From Lysobacter sp. Root690 (lineage in GTDB: Bacteria > Pseudomonadota > Gammaproteobacteria > Xanthomonadales > Xanthomonadaceae): 37,649 nt of DNA. The DNA is taken from contig NZ_LMHM01000013.1 of NCBI RefSeq assembly GCF_001427785.1, forward strand, positions 504,745 to 542,393, read 5' to 3'. The notes below the pieces were generated by a model that did not search any database, had not been told where the DNA came from, and worked only from the letters and a program-made list of their open reading frames with translations. Numbering within the stretch: position 1 is the first letter of the stretch; each line of letters starts with the position of its first letter. Shown here one piece after another: positions 1 through 8,117 of the stretch. A program made the position numbers and the translations under genes.

Positions 1-62
1 GTGCCCTGGTCGACCGGCGCTTCAGCTGCGTGGCGAAGATTCGCCGTCGAGGGCGGGGGCTA

Positions 63-71
63 TGCGATAAT
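63..71 (+). promoter_or_regulatory. Candidate extended -10 promoter upstream of lepA
   Basis: TG-C-GATAAT reads as an extended -10 element (TGn plus a hexamer matching TATAAT at 5 of 6). No clear -35 is seen. Transcription would start near 78, leaving a leader of about 55 nt before the lepA ATG. Bases 1-62 hold no recognisable gene end; an upstream gene may finish here but cannot be named. Confidence 0.3.
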
Positions 72-131
72 CCGCCGTTAATTTTCCTGTCCGCTCACTC
101 ATTGGAGCCGGCGAGCTTCAAGTCGCCCCGC

Positions 132-1925
132 ATGCACCTGATCCGAAACTTCTCCATCATTGCCCACGTCGACCATGGCAAGTCGACGCTCGCCGACCGC
201 ATCATCCAACTGTGCGGAGGTCTCGAAGCGCGCGAGATGGAAGCGCAAGTGCTCGACTCGAATCCGATCGAGCGCGAGCGCGGCATCACCATCAAGGCTC
301 AGTCCGTCTCGCTGCCGTACAAGGCGAAGGACGGCAATACCTATCAGCTCAACTTCATCGACACCCCGGGCCACGTCGACTTCAGCTACGAAGTCAGCCG
401 TTCGCTCGCCGCCTGCGAAGGCGCGCTGCTGGTGGTCGACGCGGCCCAGGGCGTGGAAGCGCAGTCGGTCGCCAACTGCTACACCGCGGTCGAGCAGGGC
501 CTGGAAGTGGTGCCGGTGCTCAACAAGATCGACCTGCCGACCGCCGACATCGAACGCGCCAAGGCCGAGATCGAAGCGGTCATCGGCATCGACGCCGAGG
601 ACGCGGTCGCGATCAGCGCCAAGACCGGCCTCAACGTCGATCTGGTGCTCGAAGCGATCGTCAAGCGCATTCCGCCGCCGAAGCCGCGCGACACCGACAA
701 GCTGCAGGCGCTGATCATCGACTCGTGGTTCGACAACTACCTCGGCGTGGTCTCGCTGGTGCGGGTCATGCAGGGCGAGATCGTGCCGGGCAGCAAGATC
801 CTGGTCATGTCGACCGGCCGCACCCATCTGGTCGACAAGGTCGGCGTGTTCACGCCCAAGCGCAAGGATCTGGCGCGGCTGGGTCCGGGCGAGGTGGGCT
901 GGATCAATGCCTCGATCAAGGACGTGCACGGTGCGCCGGTCGGCGACACCCTGACCCTGGCCAGCGATCCGGCCGCCAAGCCGCTGCCGGGCTTCCAGGA
1001 AATGCAGCCGCGCGTGTTCGCCGGCCTGTTCCCGGTCGACGCCGAGGACTATCCGGCGCTGCGCGAAGCGCTCGACAAGTTGCGCCTCAACGACGCCGCG
1101 CTGCGTTTCGAGCCGGAAAGCTCCGAGGCGATGGGCTTCGGTTTCCGCTGCGGCTTCCTGGGCATGCTGCACATGGAGATCGTGCAGGAGCGCCTGGAGC
1201 GCGAATACGATCTCAACCTGATTTCGACCGCGCCGACGGTGATCTACGAGGTCCTCAAGACCGACGGCACGATCATCCCCATGGACAACCCGGCCAAGCT
1301 GCCGCCGGTCAACATGGTGCAGGAAATCCGCGAGCCGGTGATCCGCGCCAACATCCTCACCCCGCCCGATTACATCGGCAGCGTGATCAAGTTGTGCGAG
1401 GAAAAGCGCGGCGTGCAGATCGGCATCACCTACATGGCCAGCCAAGTGCAGATCAGCTACGAGCTGCCGATGGCCGAGGTGGTGCTGGACTTCTTCGACA
1501 AGCTCAAGTCGGTCTCGCGCGGCTATGCCTCGCTGGACTATCACTTCCTGCGTTTCCAGGAAGGCCCGTTCGTGCGCGTGGACACGCTGATCAACGGCGA
1601 CAAGGTCGATGCGCTGTCGATCATCGTCCACCGCAGCCACGCCGACCGGCGCGGCCGCGAGCTGTGCGAGAAGATGAAGGACCTGATTCCGCGGCAGATG
1701 TTCGACGTCGCGATCCAGGCCGCGGTCGGCTCGCAGATCATCGCCCGCAGCACGGTCAAGGCGATGCGCAAGAACGTTTTGGCCAAATGTTATGGTGGCG
1801 ACATCAGCCGCAAGAAGAAGCTCCTCGAGAAGCAGAAAGAGGGCAAGAAGCGGATGAAACAGGTCGGCCGGGTCGAGATTCCGCAGGAAGCGTTCCTCGC
1901 GGTGTTGTCGACCGACAACAAGTAA
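132..1925 (+). CDS. lepA: Elongation factor 4 (LepA), ribosome back-translocating GTPase
   Basis: Translational GTPase that binds the ribosome and is reported to back-translocate or remodel stalled ribosomes; cytoplasmic and membrane-associated. The product is 597 aa, the usual family length. Residues 11-19 form the P-loop (AHVDHGKST), followed by the switch regions with GITIKAQ and DTPGHVDF, and NKIDLP as the guanine-specificity motif. The C-terminal LepA-specific region ends in the lysine-rich [22 protein letters not shown] stretch, typical of the family. The reading frame is open back to base 30, but similarity begins at the ATG at 132 ([19 protein letters not shown]), so I start there; no strong ribosome-binding site precedes it. 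lepB follows after a 193-nt gap filled with heptamer repeats. Confidence 0.97.
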   Translation: MHLIRNFSIIAHVDHGKSTLADRIIQLCGGLEAREMEAQVLDSNPIERERGITIKAQSVSLPYKAKDGNTYQLNFIDTPGHVDFSYEVSRSLAACEGALLVVDAAQGVEAQSVANCYTAVEQGLEVVPVLNKIDLPTADIERAKAEIEAVIGIDAEDAVAISAKTGLNVDLVLEAIVKRIPPPKPRDTDKLQALIIDSWFDNYLGVVSLVRVMQGEIVPGSKILVMSTGRTHLVDKVGVFTPKRKDLARLGPGEVGWINASIKDVHGAPVGDTLTLASDPAAKPLPGFQEMQPRVFAGLFPVDAEDYPALREALDKLRLNDAALRFEPESSEAMGFGFRCGFLGMLHMEIVQERLEREYDLNLISTAPTVIYEVLKTDGTIIPMDNPAKLPPVNMVQEIREPVIRANILTPPDYIGSVIKLCEEKRGVQIGITYMASQVQISYELPMAEVVLDFFDKLKSVSRGYASLDYHFLRFQEGPFVRVDTLINGDKVDALSIIVHRSHADRRGRELCEKMKDLIPRQMFDVAIQAAVGSQIIARSTVKAMRKNVLAKCYGGDISRKKKLLEKQKEGKKRMKQVGRVEIPQEAFLAVLSTDNK

Positions 1926-1932
1926 TTCGGAC

Positions 1933-2103
1933 GGGAATAGGGAATGGAGAATCGGGAATCGTCGACGCGTCGGCCGGGATCCGGGTTTTCTGAAGTTTTC
2001 GTCTCCATCAACTAGCGCGGGAGGCGGGTGAGGCAGGTTCGGGAATGGGTGCAGCGGCTTTGGCCGATTCCCGGTTCCCGATCCCGACTCCCGGCCGTTC
2101 CCG
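1933..2103. repeat. Inverted pair of degenerate GGGAATC heptamer arrays between lepA and lepB
   Basis: Bases 1933-1961 carry four GGGAAT-like units on the + strand (GGGAATA, GGGAATG, GAGAATC, GGGAATC). Bases 2064-2103 carry six related units in the opposite orientation (GATTCCCG, GTTCCCG, ATCCCG, ACTCCCG and others). A further single forward unit lies at about 2040. The arms could fold into a long imperfect hairpin. No intrinsic terminator with a T-run is seen between them. Confidence 0.6.
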
Positions 2104-2118
2104 CCCAAAGGAACAAGC

Positions 2119-2904
2119 ATGCGTTGGTTCGAAATCGCCCTGGTCTCGCTGACCCTGATCACCGGCCTGGTCTGGCTGCTCGACAAGATGGTGCTGGCCA
2201 AGCGCCGCGCCGCGCGCGAGGGCCTGCTCGACGACGGCAAGGAGCCGGTCCTGGTCGACTACTCCAAGGCGTTCTTCCCGGTGCTGTTCGTGGTGCTGAT
2301 CCTGCGCAGCTTCATCGCCGAGCCGTTCCGGATCCCGTCGAACTCGATGATGCCGACCCTGCTGACCGGCGACTTCATCCTGGTCAATAAATTCACCTAC
2401 GGTCTGCGCCTGCCGATCAGCAACCAGAAGGTGCTGGCGATGGGCGAGCCCGAGCGCGGCGACGTGGTCGTGTTCCGGCCGCCGCACCATCCCGAACAGG
2501 ATTGGATCAAGCGCATCATCGGCCTGCCGGGCGACAAGGTCAGCTACCGGGACGGCCGCCTGACCGTGAACGGCGAGCCGATCATCTATGCCCCGATCGG
2601 GACCTACCAGGGTCGCGGCAATGGCACCGAGATGACCGGCTCACAGGAATTGCGCGAACAGATCGGCAAACATGTGCATCGGATCCTGCTGCGCACCGAA
2701 TCGCCGCTGCTCGACCAGGGCGAGGGCGATTGGGTCGTGCCCAAGGGCGAGTATTTTGTGATGGGCGACAATCGCGACAACAGCGAAGACAGCCGATACT
2801 GGGGCTTCCTGCCGGAGCAGAACCTGCGCGGCCGGGCGTTCCTGATCTGGATGAACTTCGATGGTGGCGTGGACTTTTCGCGCATCGGCAACAGCATTCC
2901 GTAA
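2119..2904 (+). CDS. lepB: Signal peptidase I
   Basis: Membrane serine/lysine endopeptidase that removes Sec and Tat signal peptides on the outer face of the inner membrane. The product is 261 aa. Two N-terminal membrane segments (about 5-22 and 51-67) precede box B, PSNSMMPTLLTGD, with catalytic Ser76. Box D is DWIKRIIGLPGDK with the general base Lys131, and box E is GDNRDNSEDSRYWGFLP. AAAGGAA at 2107-2113 is a good ribosome-binding site and fixes the ATG. It lies in the lepA-lepB-DUF4845-rnc-era block and probably supplies the peptidase for the many exported products here, including the three proteases. Confidence 0.97.
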   Translation: MRWFEIALVSLTLITGLVWLLDKMVLAKRRAAREGLLDDGKEPVLVDYSKAFFPVLFVVLILRSFIAEPFRIPSNSMMPTLLTGDFILVNKFTYGLRLPISNQKVLAMGEPERGDVVVFRPPHHPEQDWIKRIIGLPGDKVSYRDGRLTVNGEPIIYAPIGTYQGRGNGTEMTGSQELREQIGKHVHRILLRTESPLLDQGEGDWVVPKGEYFVMGDNRDNSEDSRYWGFLPEQNLRGRAFLIWMNFDGGVDFSRIGNSIP

Positions 2905-2964
2905 CGGCCGGTAGCCGTCGCGGTGGGGACGCGGTTTGGACCTGGGCCAAATCCGGATCGGTAG

Positions 2965-2994
2965 TGGGATCAACTGCAGTGAGATCAACTGGGG
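2965..2994 (+). repeat. Two tandem 15-nt direct repeats before the DUF4845 gene
   Basis: TGGGATCAACTGCAG (2965-2979) is followed directly by TGAGATCAACTGGGG (2980-2994), matching at 12 of 15 positions. They end just before the ribosome-binding site GAAGG at 2999-3003. Any role is unknown. Confidence 0.5.
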
Positions 2995-3003
2995 ATCGAA
3001 GGT

Positions 3004-3378
3004 ATGAAGCGTAAGCAGAGCGGCATTACCCTGATCGGGTTCATCATCATGCTGGGCGTGGGTGGTGTGTTTGTTTACATGGGCATGAAGCTGGTGCCGA
3101 TGTATTCGGAGTTCTACTCGGTCAAGCGTTCATTAACAGACCTTTCCAATGAGCCCGGCGCAGCTCAGATGGATGCGAACAAAATACGCGATCTTTTTTT
3201 CCGGCGGATGGAAATGAGCTACGTCGACAGCGTGAAGCCGACCAATTTTAAGATCATACGTGGCGACTCAGGCATGGAAGTCACCGTGGATTATGAAGTA
3301 CGCCGTCAGTTGATCGGCAATCTCGACGTGATCGGTCACTTCCGCGCAGAACAACAGTTCCGCAGTAAAACCGATTGA
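3004..3378 (+). CDS. DUF4845 family small membrane protein
   Basis: The product is 124 aa and of unknown biochemical function. The family is often found between lepB and rnc in beta- and gammaproteobacteria, as here. The N-terminus ([20 protein letters not shown]) looks like a type IV prepilin leader, with basic residues, a Gly, then a hydrophobic stretch, but the +5 glutamate of true pilins is replaced by glycine. One membrane segment (about 8-30) is followed by a soluble domain. GAAGG just before the ATG is the ribosome-binding site. The second half of the gene is visibly less GC-rich than its neighbours, with a T7 run near 3193-3199 and many A/T third positions. The stop lies 7 nt before the rnc start, so the two are probably cotranscribed. 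Confidence 0.85.
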   Translation: MKRKQSGITLIGFIIMLGVGGVFVYMGMKLVPMYSEFYSVKRSLTDLSNEPGAAQMDANKIRDLFFRRMEMSYVDSVKPTNFKIIRGDSGMEVTVDYEVRRQLIGNLDVIGHFRAEQQFRSKTD

Positions 3379-3385
3379 TATCGAA

Positions 3386-4033
3386 GTGCATCGCTTTTCC
3401 ACCCCCGCACTGCTCGATCAAGCCCTGACCCACCGCAGCGCCGGGGCCCCGCACAACGAGCGGCTGGAGTTTCTCGGCGATGCGCTGGTGAATCTGATCG
3501 TGGCCGAAGCGCTGTACCAGCGCTGGCCGCAGGCCGATGAGGGCGCGCTGACCCGCGCCCGCGCCGAGCTGGTCCGCGAATCGGCGCTGGCGCCGATCGC
3601 GCGCACCCTGGAGCTGGGCGCGCGCCTGACCCTCGGCCCCGGTGAAATGAAGTCGGGCGGTCACCGCCGCGACTCGATCCTGGCCGACGCGCTCGAAGCG
3701 GTGGTCGCGGCGATCTACCTCGATGCCGGGTTCGAAACCTGCCGCGCGCAGGTATTGCCGTGGTTCGTGCCGGCGATGGAAGCGCTGCCGCCCGCGCACA
3801 AGGTCGGCAAGGACGCGAAGACCCGCCTGCAGGAATGGCTGCAGGGCCGGCAGAAACCCCTGCCGGTGTACGCGCTGATTTCGGAAAGCGGCGAGGACCA
3901 CGCCAAGACCTTCCGCGTCAGCTGCACCCTCAGCCAGCCACCGATCAGCGCCGAAGGCGAGGCCGGATCGCGCCGCGCGGCCGAACAGCTCGCCGCCGAC
4001 GATGCCTTGAGGCAGCTCAAGGCGGATGATTGA
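3386..4033 (+). CDS. rnc: Ribonuclease III
   Basis: Double-strand-specific endoribonuclease that processes rRNA precursors and structured mRNAs. The product is 215 aa, slightly short because of a compact N-terminus. The signature [13 protein letters not shown] gives catalytic Glu28 and Asp32, and [16 protein letters not shown] supplies Asp101 and Glu104 of the second acidic pair. The C-terminal dsRNA-binding domain starts at about 150 ([18 protein letters not shown]) and ends with [22 protein letters not shown] start at 3386 is used because the family similarity begins there and no in-frame ATG is nearby. It lies 7 nt after the DUF4845 stop; a terminator follows at 4105. Confidence 0.95.
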   Translation: MHRFSTPALLDQALTHRSAGAPHNERLEFLGDALVNLIVAEALYQRWPQADEGALTRARAELVRESALAPIARTLELGARLTLGPGEMKSGGHRRDSILADALEAVVAAIYLDAGFETCRAQVLPWFVPAMEALPPAHKVGKDAKTRLQEWLQGRQKPLPVYALISESGEDHAKTFRVSCTLSQPPISAEGEAGSRRAAEQLAADDALRQLKADD

Positions 4034-4037
4034 GGGG

Positions 4038-4091
4038 CCGGGATTCGGGAATCGAGAGGGCCGGGAATCGGGAATTGGGAGTCGGGAATCG
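4038..4091 (+). repeat. Forward GGGAATC heptamer array after rnc
   Basis: A run of GGGATTC, GGGAATC, GGGAATC, GGGAATT, GGGAGTC and GGGAATC units on the + strand, interrupted near 4055. It is the left arm of an inverted pair whose right arm is at 4180-4228, with the rnc terminator between them. Confidence 0.7.
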
Positions 4092-4104
4092 TTCAAGCAA
4101 CATC

Positions 4105-4130
4105 AAAGGCCCGCCACTGGTGGGCCTTTT
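4105..4130 (+). terminator. Intrinsic terminator after rnc
   Basis: AAAGGCCCGCC (4105-4115) pairs with GGTGGGCCTTT (4119-4129) as an 11-bp stem with one G-T pair and a 3-nt loop (ACT), followed by a short T-run. It should end the lepA-rnc transcript, so era needs its own promoter, which is seen at 4236-4264. Confidence 0.85.
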
Positions 4131-4179
4131 GCTTAACGGTCTAACTTTCGCTTGACTGCCGACCCTGTGCCGCAATGCT

Positions 4180-4228
4180 ATTCCCGATTCCCGATTCCCG
4201 ATTCCCGATTCCCGATTCCCGATTCCCG
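4180..4228 (-). repeat. Seven perfect tandem copies of ATTCCCG before era
   Basis: Seven exact 7-bp copies (49 bp) of ATTCCCG, which is CGGGAAT on the other strand, in inverted orientation to the array at 4038-4091. The last copy ends 7 bp before the proposed -35 box of era. Perfect tandem copies suggest recent slippage and a possibly variable copy number. Confidence 0.9.
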
Positions 4229-4235
4229 GAATCGT

Positions 4236-4264
4236 TTGCCCTGCCGCCCCCAGGGGCGGACAAT
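4236..4264 (+). promoter_or_regulatory. Promoter of era, predicted leaderless
   Basis: TTGCCC (4236-4241), a 17-bp spacer and GACAAT (4259-4264), each hexamer matching the sigma-70 consensus at 4 of 6. Only 7 nt (CCGCGCC) separate the -10 box from the ATG at 4272, so transcription would start at or next to the start codon. No ribosome-binding site is present, which agrees with a leaderless mRNA. Confidence 0.6.
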
Positions 4265-4271
4265 CCGCGCC

Positions 4272-5168
4272 ATGACTTCTTCTTCGTATCGCGCCGGCCA
4301 CGTCGCCGTCATCGGCCGCCCCAATGTCGGCAAATCCACCCTGGTCAACGCCCTGGTCGGGGCCAAGGTCAGCATCGTCTCGCCACGTCCGCAGACCACC
4401 CGTCACCGTTTGCTCGGCATCGCCACCTTTCCCGACGGCCAACTGCTGCTGGTCGACACCCCCGGCATCCACCGCGAACAGAAGCGGGCCATGAACCGGA
4501 TGATGAATCGCGCCGCGCGCGGTTCGATCGACGGCGTCGACGCCGCCCTGCTGGTGGTGCGCGCGGGGCAGTGGGACGACGAGGACACGCTCGCGTTCGA
4601 AGCCCTGCGCAACGCCGGCGTGCCGGTGGTGCTGGTGGTCAATCAGGTCGACCGCATCACCGACAAGACCGCATTGCTGCCGTACCTGGCCAAGGTCAGC
4701 GAAGGCCGCGATTTCGCCGCGGTGCATCCGATCTCGGCGCTCAAGAACAAGGGCCTGGACGCGTTGGTCAAGGAGGTGATGGCGCTGTTGCCCGAGCAGC
4801 CGGCGCTGTACGGCGAGGACGAGATCACCGACAAGAGCCAGCGCTTCCTCGCCGGCGAGATGGTGCGCGAACAGCTGATGCGCCAGCTCGGCGAAGAACT
4901 GCCGTACGCGACCACGGTCGAGATCGAACGTTTCGTCGTCGACGGCGCGCTTCTGCGCATCGGCGCGGTGATCTGGGTCGAGCGCGACGGCCAGAAGGCG
5001 ATCGTGATCGGCAAGGGCGGCGCGCGCCTGCGCGAAGTCGGCGCCAAGGCGCGCGTGCAGATGGAGCACTTGTTCGGCTCCAAGGTGTTTCTGGAAACCT
5101 GGGTGCGCGTGCGCGAAGGCTGGTCGGACGACGAGGCCGCGTTGCGCTCTCTTGGTTACCATGACTGA
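4272..5168 (+). CDS. era: GTPase Era, 16S rRNA-binding ribosome assembly factor
   Basis: Essential GTPase that binds the 3' end of 16S rRNA during 30S assembly. The product is 298 aa. The P-loop is GRPNVGKST (15-23), G3 is DTPG (62-65) and G5 is SAL (155-157). The C-terminal KH domain includes the loop IGKGG (246-250). The G4 motif reads NQVD (124-127) instead of the usual NKxD: a CAG codon where AAG is expected. The frame is open upstream to 4152, but that part only translates the heptamer repeat, so the ATG at 4272 is chosen. The next gene starts within the last 8 bases of era. Confidence 0.96.
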   Translation: MTSSSYRAGHVAVIGRPNVGKSTLVNALVGAKVSIVSPRPQTTRHRLLGIATFPDGQLLLVDTPGIHREQKRAMNRMMNRAARGSIDGVDAALLVVRAGQWDDEDTLAFEALRNAGVPVVLVVNQVDRITDKTALLPYLAKVSEGRDFAAVHPISALKNKGLDALVKEVMALLPEQPALYGEDEITDKSQRFLAGEMVREQLMRQLGEELPYATTVEIERFVVDGALLRIGAVIWVERDGQKAIVIGKGGARLREVGAKARVQMEHLFGSKVFLETWVRVREGWSDDEAALRSLGYHD

Positions 5169-6315
5169 AACGGCGGTAGGCGCGGCGGCGCGATGTCGAT
5201 CCGCCGCGCTGGCGCTGCTGCTCGCGCTCCCATGCCTGACGCCGGCCTGGGCGAACATGGGCAAACCCTGGCAGGACGCGCTGGTGAGCGCCGAGCCGCA
5301 GGGCTTCGATACGGTGCGAATCGACAGCGAAAGCCTGCACATCGACTTGAACGGTCTGTCCGACAAGTCGTCCGAGGCCAAGGTTTTCGTCGACTATTGG
5401 CTCGACAACCCAGGTCCGGCGATCCGACTGCGGCCGGTGTTCGCCACAGGCGCGCCCGATGTCAGCCAATTCGAGGCGACGCTCGACGGTCGCGCGATCA
5501 CGGCGCGGCCTTTGGATCTGCCGGCGTTGCCGCGCAACTGGCAACCGCCCGAAACCACGCCTTCGCTGACCGGCGAACGACCGTTGTCGTACGAGGTCCA
5601 GGCGCCTTCGAGCCTGGCCCTGGATTTCGTGTTGCCGCCGGGACGCCACCGGTTCCGCGCGAGTTACCGCGCCGATGCGATGCAGCGCAAGGGCGATGGC
5701 CCGACTTTGCTGTACCAGTTCGCCTATGTGTTGGCGCCGGCGCGCAGCTGGGCCGGTTTCGGCAACCTGCATCTGACGGTCAGCGTGCCTGAAGGATGGC
5801 GGATCAAGACCTCGCTGTCCTTGAACGACGAGGACGTACAGCACGCCGATACATCCCGCGACACCTACCATGGCCGTTATCCGGGCTTACCTGCCGACTC
5901 CATCGCGATCACCACCCAGGCCCCGCCGGGCATCGTCTACCGCGTACTCATGGTGGCGAGCGTGTCGTGCCTGATCGCGGTGGTGTTCGGCGGCGGCGTG
6001 GTCTGCGCGTTGATCGGCGGCGCGATCGCGCGGCGACTGCGTCGCGACGACAAGCGGCAGCGCTATCGCGTATGGCCGTATGCCTTGGCGACGGGCCTCG
6101 CTTGGGGCGTGGCGACGCTATGCGCCGGGCTGGCGATGATCTACGGGCCGGACTGTTTTCTGCCGGCCGGGCAGGCATATCGCTACGGCTACGGACAGGC
6201 GCTGGGCACCTTGGCGATTTGCGCGCTGTCGTTGTTCCTGATCGGGATCGGCTGGCTGGTGACGCGGATGACCGCGATGCGGCATCTGCGCGACGTCGGC
6301 ACCGATGCCGCTTGA
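5161..6315 (+). CDS. Uncharacterised exported protein with three C-terminal membrane helices
   Basis: I do not recognise the family. The 384-aa product begins with a Sec signal peptide (about 1-31, ending in AWA before N). A beta-rich, presumably periplasmic domain of about 220 residues follows (many Pro, Trp and charged residues). Three hydrophobic segments close the protein at about 261-287, 305-328 and 341-364, with the basic loop [11 protein letters not shown] between the first two on the predicted cytoplasmic side. The ATG overlaps the era stop (ATGACTGA), suggesting translational coupling; a TTG at 5152 is an alternative start. Era and recO are normally adjacent in related genomes, so this gene is an insertion in a conserved junction. 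A role in envelope homeostasis is only a guess. Confidence 0.8.
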   Translation: MTETAVGAAARCRSAALALLLALPCLTPAWANMGKPWQDALVSAEPQGFDTVRIDSESLHIDLNGLSDKSSEAKVFVDYWLDNPGPAIRLRPVFATGAPDVSQFEATLDGRAITARPLDLPALPRNWQPPETTPSLTGERPLSYEVQAPSSLALDFVLPPGRHRFRASYRADAMQRKGDGPTLLYQFAYVLAPARSWAGFGNLHLTVSVPEGWRIKTSLSLNDEDVQHADTSRDTYHGRYPGLPADSIAITTQAPPGIVYRVLMVASVSCLIAVVFGGGVVCALIGGAIARRLRRDDKRQRYRVWPYALATGLAWGVATLCAGLAMIYGPDCFLPAGQAYRYGYGQALGTLAICALSLFLIGIGWLVTRMTAMRHLRDVGTDAA

Positions 6316-6387
6316 GCGCGTATGTTTGCGCCGTCGCGATGACGTGGCGCGGTCTCGCGCGAGCAGCTTCTGAGCTAGTGTGAGCGC

Positions 6388-7161
6388 ATGCGTCTGACCG
6401 CCGAATCCGCCTACGTCCTGCACACGCGCCCGTGGCGCGAAACCAGCTTGCTGGTCGAAGTGCTGAGCGAGCGGCAGGGCCGGGTCGGCCTGATCGCGCG
6501 CGGTGTGCAAGGCCCCAAGCGACAGGTCCTGCGCGCGGCCTTGCAGCCGTTCCAGCACATCCGCTTCGACGCGTTGCTGCGCGGCGAGTTGGCGCGATTG
6601 ATTTCGGCCGAAGCGCTGGACGCGGCGCCGCGCCTGGACGGCGAAACCTCGCTGGCCGGCTTCTACATCAACGAGTTGTTGCTACGCTTGGTGCCGCGCG
6701 GCGATCCCTTGCCGGAGCTGTACGATCTCTACGCCCGCACCCGCGCGCAACTGCGCGGCGGGCAGTTGGCGTGGAGCCTGCGTTGCTTCGAGCGCGATCT
6801 GCTCGAAGCGCTGGGTTCGGGTTTCGATTGGAGCGTCGATGCCGACGGCGTCGCGATCGACCCGGCCGCGCGTTACCGCCTCGATCCGGAGCAGGGGCCG
6901 CGTCGTTTGCTCAGCGATCGCGGCCATGGCGAGCGCAGCGCGGCGGCGACCGGGCGTGCCTTGCTCGCGCTGACCGGCGACACCGCGCCGGACCCGTCGG
7001 ACTTGCCCGGATTGCGGCATGCGATGCGCGCGGTGCTGAGCCATCACCTCGGCCCGCGCGGACTGAAATCCTGGGAAATGCTGGCCGAACTGGCGCGCGT
7101 CGCGCCCAGGCGTGAAGCCGCGGATTCAGGACCAGATTCGGCTGCCGACAGCGATCGCTGA
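6388..7161 (+). CDS. recO: DNA repair protein RecO
   Basis: Recombination mediator of the RecFOR pathway; with RecR it loads RecA onto SSB-coated single-stranded DNA. The product is 257 aa, near the usual length. The N-terminal OB-fold shows the family pattern ([20 protein letters not shown], then [15 protein letters not shown]). The middle has the helical RecO_C region ([33 protein letters not shown]). The zinc-binding cysteines found in some RecO proteins are absent. It lies 72 nt after the exported-protein gene. No convincing ribosome-binding site precedes the ATG. Confidence 0.93.
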   Translation: MRLTAESAYVLHTRPWRETSLLVEVLSERQGRVGLIARGVQGPKRQVLRAALQPFQHIRFDALLRGELARLISAEALDAAPRLDGETSLAGFYINELLLRLVPRGDPLPELYDLYARTRAQLRGGQLAWSLRCFERDLLEALGSGFDWSVDADGVAIDPAARYRLDPEQGPRRLLSDRGHGERSAAATGRALLALTGDTAPDPSDLPGLRHAMRAVLSHHLGPRGLKSWEMLAELARVAPRREAADSGPDSAADSDR

Positions 7162-7168
7162 GGTCACT

Positions 7169-7196
7169 GCATCGAGCGTGACTTCACGCTCGATGC
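7169..7196. terminator. Perfect 12-bp hairpin between convergent genes
   Basis: GCATCGAGCGTG (7169-7180) and CACGCTCGATGC (7185-7196) are exact inverse complements around the loop ACTT, 8 nt after recO stops. There is no T-run, so termination, if any, may be Rho-assisted or act through RNA stability. It lies between recO (+) and the receiver-Hpt gene (-) and could serve both. Confidence 0.55.
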
Positions 7197-7234
7197 GAAC
7201 GCTGTAACCACCATCGATCAAGCGACGTCAGCCC

Positions 7235-7266
7235 CTGTAGGAGCGGCGCAAGCCGCGACCGCGAAC
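7235..7266 (+). repeat. GTAG-headed REP palindrome, single copy
   Basis: CTGTAGGAGCGGCGCAAGCC and the following CGCGACCGCGAAC. GTAG is followed by a GCGGC/GCCGC stem with a GCAA loop, the layout of the REP sequences mobilised by RAYT transposases in Xanthomonadaceae and Pseudomonas. Further copies lie at 12548-12650 and 28849-28944. Confidence 0.7.
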
Positions 7267-7358
7267 TCCCGGACACCGCGAACCCATCGGTTCATGCCCG
7301 CAACCTGCGATCGAAGCGAAGCGGTACAAGACGCCACGCCCACACGCCACGGCAAACC

Positions 7359-8084
7359 TCAACCCGTCTGCTCAACCGTATCCAACGCCACCTGATCGAA
7401 CCGCTGCAACAACGCGCTCGAATCCGGCTGCGCCTGCAACGCCTGCACCGCCTGGGCCAGGCGCGCGGCGCCGACGAAGCCGCAACTCGCGCGCAGCTTG
7501 TGCAGTTCCCCGCGCAACGCTTCGAGATTGCCGATCTGAGCCGCGGCACAGATCGAACGCCGCGCGTTGGGCAGCTCCTGGGTAAACAAACCGCGCAGGG
7601 TGGCGATGTGGACCCGGTTGCCGTTGAGCGCGCGCGCGGCGATATCGTCGTCCCATATCGGCGCTTCTTCCTGCGATGCCGCCGCCGACGACGCGGGCGC
7701 ATCGTGTTCGGGCAGACCGAGCAGGCGCCGGATCGCGCAACGCACCGCGGCGGCGGGCAAAGGCTTCACCAGCACGTCGGAGAAACCCGAGGCGATCAGG
7801 CGGTTGCGTATGTCGCTCTCGCCGGTCGCGGTATGCGCCAGCGCCGGGGTCGCCGGATGCCGTTGGCGCAGGCGTTCGAGCAGATCGATGCCGCTGCCGT
7901 CAGGCAGGTGCGCATCGAACAGCCATAACTGGTAATCCTGGGCATCGCCCAGCGCCATCGCCGCGGCCAGGGTGGCGGCGCCGTCGACTTCGGCCGGCAT
8001 CGCCTCGACCGCGGCGGTGAGAAAAGCTCGGCTGGTCGGGTCGTCCTCGACCAGCAATACGCGTGGGACCTGTGGATTCTTCAT
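7359..8084 (-). CDS. Response-regulator receiver plus Hpt phosphotransfer protein
   Basis: A 241-aa cytoplasmic phosphorelay protein. The N-terminal receiver domain (about 7-122) has the acidic pair Asp14/Asp15, phospho-acceptor Asp57 (LFDAHLPDGSG) and Lys107 (VKP). The C-terminal helical Hpt domain (about 147-241) has His195 in HKLRASCGFVG, the motif that receives phosphate from a receiver. No DNA-binding or enzymatic output domain is present, so it probably shuttles phosphate between a hybrid histidine kinase and another regulator. No kinase gene is nearby. It is convergent with recO and divergent from the ydbH-like gene; its start codon overlaps the proposed -35 box of that gene. Confidence 0.88.
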   Translation of the reverse strand: MKNPQVPRVLLVEDDPTSRAFLTAAVEAMPAEVDGAATLAAAMALGDAQDYQLWLFDAHLPDGSGIDLLERLRQRHPATPALAHTATGESDIRNRLIASGFSDVLVKPLPAAAVRCAIRRLLGLPEHDAPASSAAASQEEAPIWDDDIAARALNGNRVHIATLRGLFTQELPNARRSICAAAQIGNLEALRGELHKLRASCGFVGAARLAQAVQALQAQPDSSALLQRFDQVALDTVEQTG

Positions 8085-8111
8085 TGCCGGTTCGCTTCCG
8101 CCCGCTATCCT
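8084..8111 (+). promoter_or_regulatory. Promoter of the ydbH-like gene, predicted leaderless
   Basis: TTGCCG (8084-8089), a 16-bp spacer and TATCCT (8106-8111), followed by 6 nt (GCTTCC) and the ATG at 8118. As for era, the -10 box is so close that the start codon should be the 5' end of the mRNA. The -35 box overlaps the first codon of the divergent receiver-Hpt gene. Confidence 0.55.
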
Positions 8112-8117
8112 GCTTCC

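Noticed and set aside
99-2240. 713-codon open frame antisense to lepA
   Set aside because: High GC content keeps the antisense frame open; no family pattern, and it covers a clear lepA gene.
4152-4271. N-terminal extension of Era
   Set aside because: It only translates the heptamer repeat (RFPIPDS repeated); the conserved start and the promoter are at 4272 and 4236-4264.
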